Positions 59,758 through 64,000 of a stretch of DNA of 64,000 nucleotides are shown piece by piece. This DNA comes from Pagrus major (taxonomy: Eukaryota > Chordata > Actinopteri > Spariformes > Sparidae), in contig NC_133224.1 of assembly GCF_040436345.1 (NCBI RefSeq), forward strand, positions 15,198,703 to 15,262,702. Direction: 5' to 3'. How positions within the stretch are numbered: the first letter of the stretch is position 1; the number at the start of each line of letters is the position of its first letter. The translations under genes and the position numbers were made by a program. Under the pieces are notes generated by a model. The model saw nothing but the letters and a program-made list of their open reading frames with translations. It had not been told where the DNA came from and searched no databases.

Positions 59758-60640
59758 CTGTACATATTGGAATCTGCCCCAAATTTAACTGTAACCTGCC
59801 TGGCCAGCATGGTGAAGGTCAATGTTTTGTCATTAAACAGGAAGCTATTGTAACTCCACTGTACATGATCCAATCTGCACCAAACTTCACGTGTTTGGTA
59901 AAGTCCACATTACACATTAACATGCCAGTATTCAGCTGGCACAGTGTTCCCTTGTGGCAGCAGGAAATGTCATTTTTTTTAATTGTGAGATACTGCTGCA
60001 AGCCAGATGGCCACATCTGCCTCACACATGGCTTAACACACTTAAGACCTCAATGATACTATTTTGTGGAGGTTGTGAGTTTTGGTTGAAGGGCCTTGCT
60101 GTGACAGTGCGGGGAAAGTCAATGATTCACCTTAAAACAGAAAGTTGATGTAACTTCATTATACATGGTCGAATCTGCACCAAAATTTGTACTCCCGCTA
60201 GCAGGTTGACCAAATCCACCTGTCAAATCATTAAGGCCTTAATGATGAGTTCTCACTGGATGCTGATTGAGTAGCAAGGAATTTTTCGCCATGAAATAGT
60301 AAGCTGTTAGAACTTCTGTGTAAATTCTCCAATGTTAGATCATAGTCCTACCCAAAACACTTCTACATGCCAATTAGCCAATTAGGAGGTATAGTCATTG
60401 CCCCAGCTACTGGCAACAGGAAGTAAGCCTTTGTCTGACAATCATTATTTCTTTTACATGAAATTTTCATGGTGCAATCTATCCTTGACATGCTTAAATC
60501 TAATGTGTAATTACTCAAATTTCTCTGGTGCCACAAAGTGGACACAGGGATTTAAATTGACCCCCTTCGTGCAGTGTCCAAAACACATGGTAATGAGGCC
60601 TGTCAAGTGGTCGAAGACTGTCAACAATCTTAAAAAAATG
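59758..60640. repeat. Degenerate teleost interspersed repeat, right part
   Basis: It continues the repeat cut at 57576: taactccactgtacatgatc, aatctgcaccaaa, ttgaccaaatccacctgtca, aacttctgtgtaaattc and ggaggtatagtcattg recur as on the left side. Confidence 0.6.
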
Positions 60641-62530
60641 CAATAACAATATATATATACAGTTTTTCACGCCACTGTGGCAAAGTGCTTGTTCATGGGG
60701 GGAATGTTGGGTCTTAGTTGTTGTGGCTTTTATTTGCATATCAAGTTCTGACTAACCTCCACTTACCCCTTCCTCCCTACTTGAAAAAGTAGAGTGACTC
60801 ACTGTTTCTTTTGACCATTTTCACCACCTGCATGGGCCCATGAGTCATTGTTTGTGAATGTGTCTCCCACAACCTTGATAACACTTTCTTGGAAAAAACA
60901 CAAATGTGTGTCTGAGCAAGAAGACAAAACAAATAGATATAAGAGGGCAGTCTGAAATCTGGTGCTGATTGTTTCAGATATTGGATCATCAACATATTTT
61001 TTTGTAACACTTTTTATTTTATTGTCTGGTTTTGTATTATGAAGTTTCATTCTGTTAACAGAATAAATGAGTGTTGATGACAACTTCTATCAGCTAGAGG
61101 ATATATACTGTATATATATATATAGTCAGTAGCCTACAAATATTACAGATATACAGACAGCTTGCAATATGAATAATACTCAGTTATATAAATATTATAA
61201 GTTTTATAATGATGCATGTTTTCTTACCAAATGTGATGATTCATTTAAGAAAGAAAAAAAAACCATCTGTAAAACCTTTCTGGTGGCCTCAGGGCCTCCC
61301 TCCCTTCCGTGCTGCTTCTTACTTTTGTTGCCTGTAAGAGGCGATGGCTGTAACTGCAGCACATCTGGGACTGGTTTAGTACCTTACATATTTTTTCACA
61401 TCTGCTCATTTTCCTTTTCTGCTGTGTGTTGCTCATATGAACTGAGAAGGGAGCAGGCAATGGTGAGAAAGCCAGTGGTGTGTCCTCAGGAATAGCACTG
61501 CATAGGGAAAATTACTTAGATTCTATAAATGAACGGAACTCTCTGACGTTTAATATACACAGTATTTCCATGTCATGCCAGGGAAAGCAAGCATGCACAA
61601 GTTGAGTAACATTGGTCTGGACTGAGTAGGGTTAACACATACCCTACAACCAGCAGGATATGTAAACAGAATATTTGCTCCATTTATTAAAAGAACTCTG
61701 TTACCGTCATAAAGCTCTCTTTTACGTTTTTACACTTACGGGAAGTGTGTTGTGTTGACTGAGCCAAACTGTGAATTGAGCAAATGGAAGAATGTGCTCA
61801 GGGTCGAGCCTTGACTTGTACTGACAGCGGTGAGGGATTGAAGCTCCATCAGTACACAGAGGAAGATGGGAAATACAGCAGACAAAAGTTGACTGAGTTG
61901 AAGGGGGATGTTTGTCATAGTCCTATGAGTAGTGAATCACTTAAGGGAGGAGTGTGTGAGTCTTTGCTCTTGTAATTTTTAGATTTAAAAGACACACAAA
62001 GACACCTAGATCAAGTTCAGGTAAAATTCAAATTAAAGTTAGGCTTAGTTAGGTTAGAAACGTGAAAAAAAATGGTGTCTTTAAATTATGAAATGCAAAC
62101 TGCACCTGAATTCCCAGAAAAATAAAGACAACATCAGTCCTATAGCCTCAATTGCAGCTGTCTGTCCTGTCTGACAGCTTGGGCCTGTCAAAGCCTGGCT
62201 TGCATTTTGTCAGTCGGGCTGGCTTATGCAATGGCTGAGTCTGTTGTCTAATCATGTCCATTTATGTAACACTGTAATGAACAGTCATCTGGAGCTGCAG
62301 CTGCTGCTGTGCTCCAAGATAGAGATCAGACAGTCTGGGGAGAAAAGGAGTCAGTGATGACAAATAAAAAGGCTCAGATTGCCCCAAACAAGGCATTTTT
62401 TAGGGTGAATGCTGTTCATCTTAAGGCTTTTAACTTACTCCACTTATATAACAATCACCACAATCACCTACAACTATAAGCAAAAGTTAAGTACGGATTA
62501 ATGTTTTGTACAGTACGTTGGCCCTGAAGT
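60641..62530. other. No recognised gene; short TA tracts
   Basis: Short TA runs lie at 60650-60660 and 61103-61125. The open frames at 61169, 61245 and 61784 have no recognised domain. Confidence 0.45.
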
Positions 62531-62534
62531 GCAA

Positions 62535-63145
62535 ATCACAACGGCAAATCAAAAAACACCACAGCAAATCAGAAAGCACAACAGCAAATCAGAAAACACA
62601 ACAGCAAATCAGAAAACACAACAACAAATCAAAAAACACAACAGCAAATCAGAAAACACAACAGCAAATCAGAAAACACAACAACAAATCAAAAAACACA
62701 ACAGCAAATCAGAAAACACAACAGCAAATCAGAAAACACAACAACAAATCAAAAAACACAACGGCAAATCAGAAAACACAACAACAAATCAGAAAACACA
62801 ACAACAAAACGAAAAACACAACAAATCAGAAAACACAACAACAAAACAGAAAACACAACGGCAAATCAGAAAACATAACAACAAAACAGAAAGCACAACA
62901 GCAAATCAGAAAACACAACAGCAAATCAGAAAACACAACAAATCAGAAAACACAACGGCAAATCAGAAAAAACAACGGCAAATCAGAAATCACAACGGCC
63001 AATCAGAAAACACAACAATAAATCAGAAAAGACAACAACAAATCAGAAAACACAACAGCAAATCAGAAAACACATCAACAAATCAGAAAACACAACAACA
63101 AAACAGAAAACACAACAACAAAACAGAAAAGACAACGACATTAAC
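62535..63145. repeat. Minisatellite, 20-bp unit with a 60-bp higher-order repeat
   Basis: About 30 units close to acaacagcaaatcagaaaac. Variants change cag to caa or cgg, and agaaaac to aaaaaac; some units are shortened to 14 bp. Lines 62581-62760 hold three consecutive identical 60-bp blocks (units A-A-B). Because 20 is not a multiple of 3, all forward frames stay open and read Gln/Asn/Lys-rich peptides; these are not genes. Confidence 0.95.
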
Positions 63146-63283
63146 CAAACCGGAAAAGGTAGGTACCCTCAGGCGACATGAATCGTCGCTGATTGGACTG
63201 GTCCGTCCTTTGAACCGCAAGGACATGGTTTACATGTTTTCAAAACAAGAGCGCTGCCAGTGACGACGTACACGCTGCTATTA

Positions 63284-64000
63284 CAGTTTTTGCCTAATGC
63301 TTAAACACTAAAAGTGGTTGCTATGCCCAAAGCATCACAACCTCTAACTTTGGTGACCATGCCCTAAACAAAAGCACCAACCCTGCAAACACAATATATA
63401 TGCTTTGAACTGTGTTTGAAATTCTCCAACACACTTCTTGCAAAACACTACACACTGTTTTTTACATAAGACACATTGTTCAAAAAGGAAATCTCATACA
63501 ATCATTGGGAAAACACAACTATTTAAAATACAAAACACAACTACAATTGGAAAAGCACACAGACTCACACACATGAGAACATTTAAAATCTAATTGTAGA
63601 CCAATCAGTCTAAGCCATAGCACTACAAATACACCTGATGTGAGCTCAGCTCCTTTGTGCCAACTTTGGAAACATGGAGGCAGAAAGAGGAAGAGGGAGA
63701 GTAAGAGCAGTAGCAGGAAGAGGAAGAGGACGAAGAAGGAGAGCAGGCAACAGAAGGAGACAAATATCTGATGACATGAGGGCCACTTTGGTGGACCATG
63801 TAATAAATCATGGTCTTACAATGAGGGAGGCGGGGCAGAGAGTCCAGCCAAATCTAAGTCGCTACTCAGTGGCCTCAATTATTAGAACTTTCAGACTGGA
63901 AAACAGGTATATTTTGAAGTTTCCACACTAAACTGTACCAAAGAAATTACAGTATTGCACATTGTTCAAACACACAGTACAATACATTGCTGTATTACTG
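63284..64000 (+). mobile_element. Tc1/mariner-like element, cut by the window edge
   Basis: It begins near cagtttttgcctaatgctta after a TA and contains the transposase N terminus. The start is inferred from the shift in sequence character. The right end is outside the window. Confidence 0.5.
63674..63931 (+). CDS. N-terminal exon of a Tc1/IS630-like transposase (partial)
   Basis: The ATG at 63674 opens a Gly/Arg-rich segment (RGRGRVRAVAGRGRGRRRR, residues 5-23), followed by ISDDMRATLVDHVINHGLTM REAGQRVQPNLSRYSVASII, a helix-turn-helix, then RTFRLENR. This matches a transposase family present in many copies in fish. After LENR (about 63907) the frame runs into non-matching residues, and aacag|gtatatt looks like a splice donor, so exon 1 probably ends there and the DDE part lies past the edge. 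Confidence 0.7.
   Translation: MEAERGRGRVRAVAGRGRGRRRRAGNRRRQISDDMRATLVDHVINHGLTMREAGQRVQPNLSRYSVASIIRTFRLENRYILKFPH

Noticed and set aside
62535..63145. CRISPR-like array
   Set aside because: Units are directly adjacent with no spacers and the genome is vertebrate.
62506..63263. Gln/Asn/Lys-rich frames of up to 244 codons
   Set aside because: The 20-bp repeat keeps all forward frames open; this is a repeat artefact, not a prion-like protein.

Overview
The window looks like nuclear DNA from a bony fish (teleost). Two vertebrate genes with many introns lie in AT-rich DNA filled with teleost-type repeats: Tc1/mariner, hAT, L2-like LINE and Ty3/gypsy elements plus CA/TA microsatellites. There are no bacterial-style operons. 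All calls come from reading the sequence; no database search was run.

Host genes. Both are on the minus strand, in tandem. (1) serpine1 (PAI-1) runs from about 35.82 kb down to a stop at 30,366. It has nine exons, a non-coding first exon behind a TATA box, 391 codons, and an Arg-Met reactive bond. (2) ap1s1 (AP-1 adaptor sigma-1 subunit) starts at 28,755, where exon 1 supplies only the initiator ATG. It continues with exons at 18.6, 3.8 and 2.7 kb; the last short coding exon (about 15 codons) must lie beyond the left edge. The pair SERPINE1-AP1S1 is also adjacent and in the same order in mammals, which supports orthology.

Mobile DNA by region. 0-2.4 kb: a decayed Tc1 copy, a 207-bp MITE and an internally deleted Tc1 element with both ends. 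3.2-14.1 kb (ap1s1 intron 2): a hAT MITE, an internally deleted hAT with ends and target duplication, a broken Tc1, and a second Tc1 carrying a nested MITE. 14.3-16.3 kb: an L2-like LINE relic. 19.5-24.3 kb: a nest of transposons (a Tc1 piece, then a host element interrupted by two hAT copies). 25.1-26.9 kb: a second copy of the 6.6-kb hAT plus a third, related fragment. 44.2-46.2 kb: an L2-like LINE on the minus strand. 46.3-52.3 kb: pieces of Ty3/gypsy elements (RNase H, integrase, LTR-like ends, a gag start). 54.1-55.4 kb: a non-autonomous hAT. 55.9-60.6 kb: a degenerate teleost repeat split by a complete hAT-Charlie element with an unbroken 603-codon transposase. 62.5-63.1 kb: a 20-bp minisatellite. 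The right edge cuts a Tc1/mariner-like element with a Gly/Arg-rich N terminus.

Points of most interest: the intact Charlie element; five perfect or near-perfect hairpins with short loops (4.2, 44.1, 51.0 (two) and 52.5 kb) that look like template-switch products; two LTR-like ends in opposite orientation sharing a stem-loop with a conserved loop and compensated stem; the layered insertions at 19.7-24.3 kb; and a CA microsatellite inside the serpine1 core promoter. I see no clear sign of a wholly new gene system. Most of 36-44 kb and 60.6-62.5 kb holds nothing I can name.
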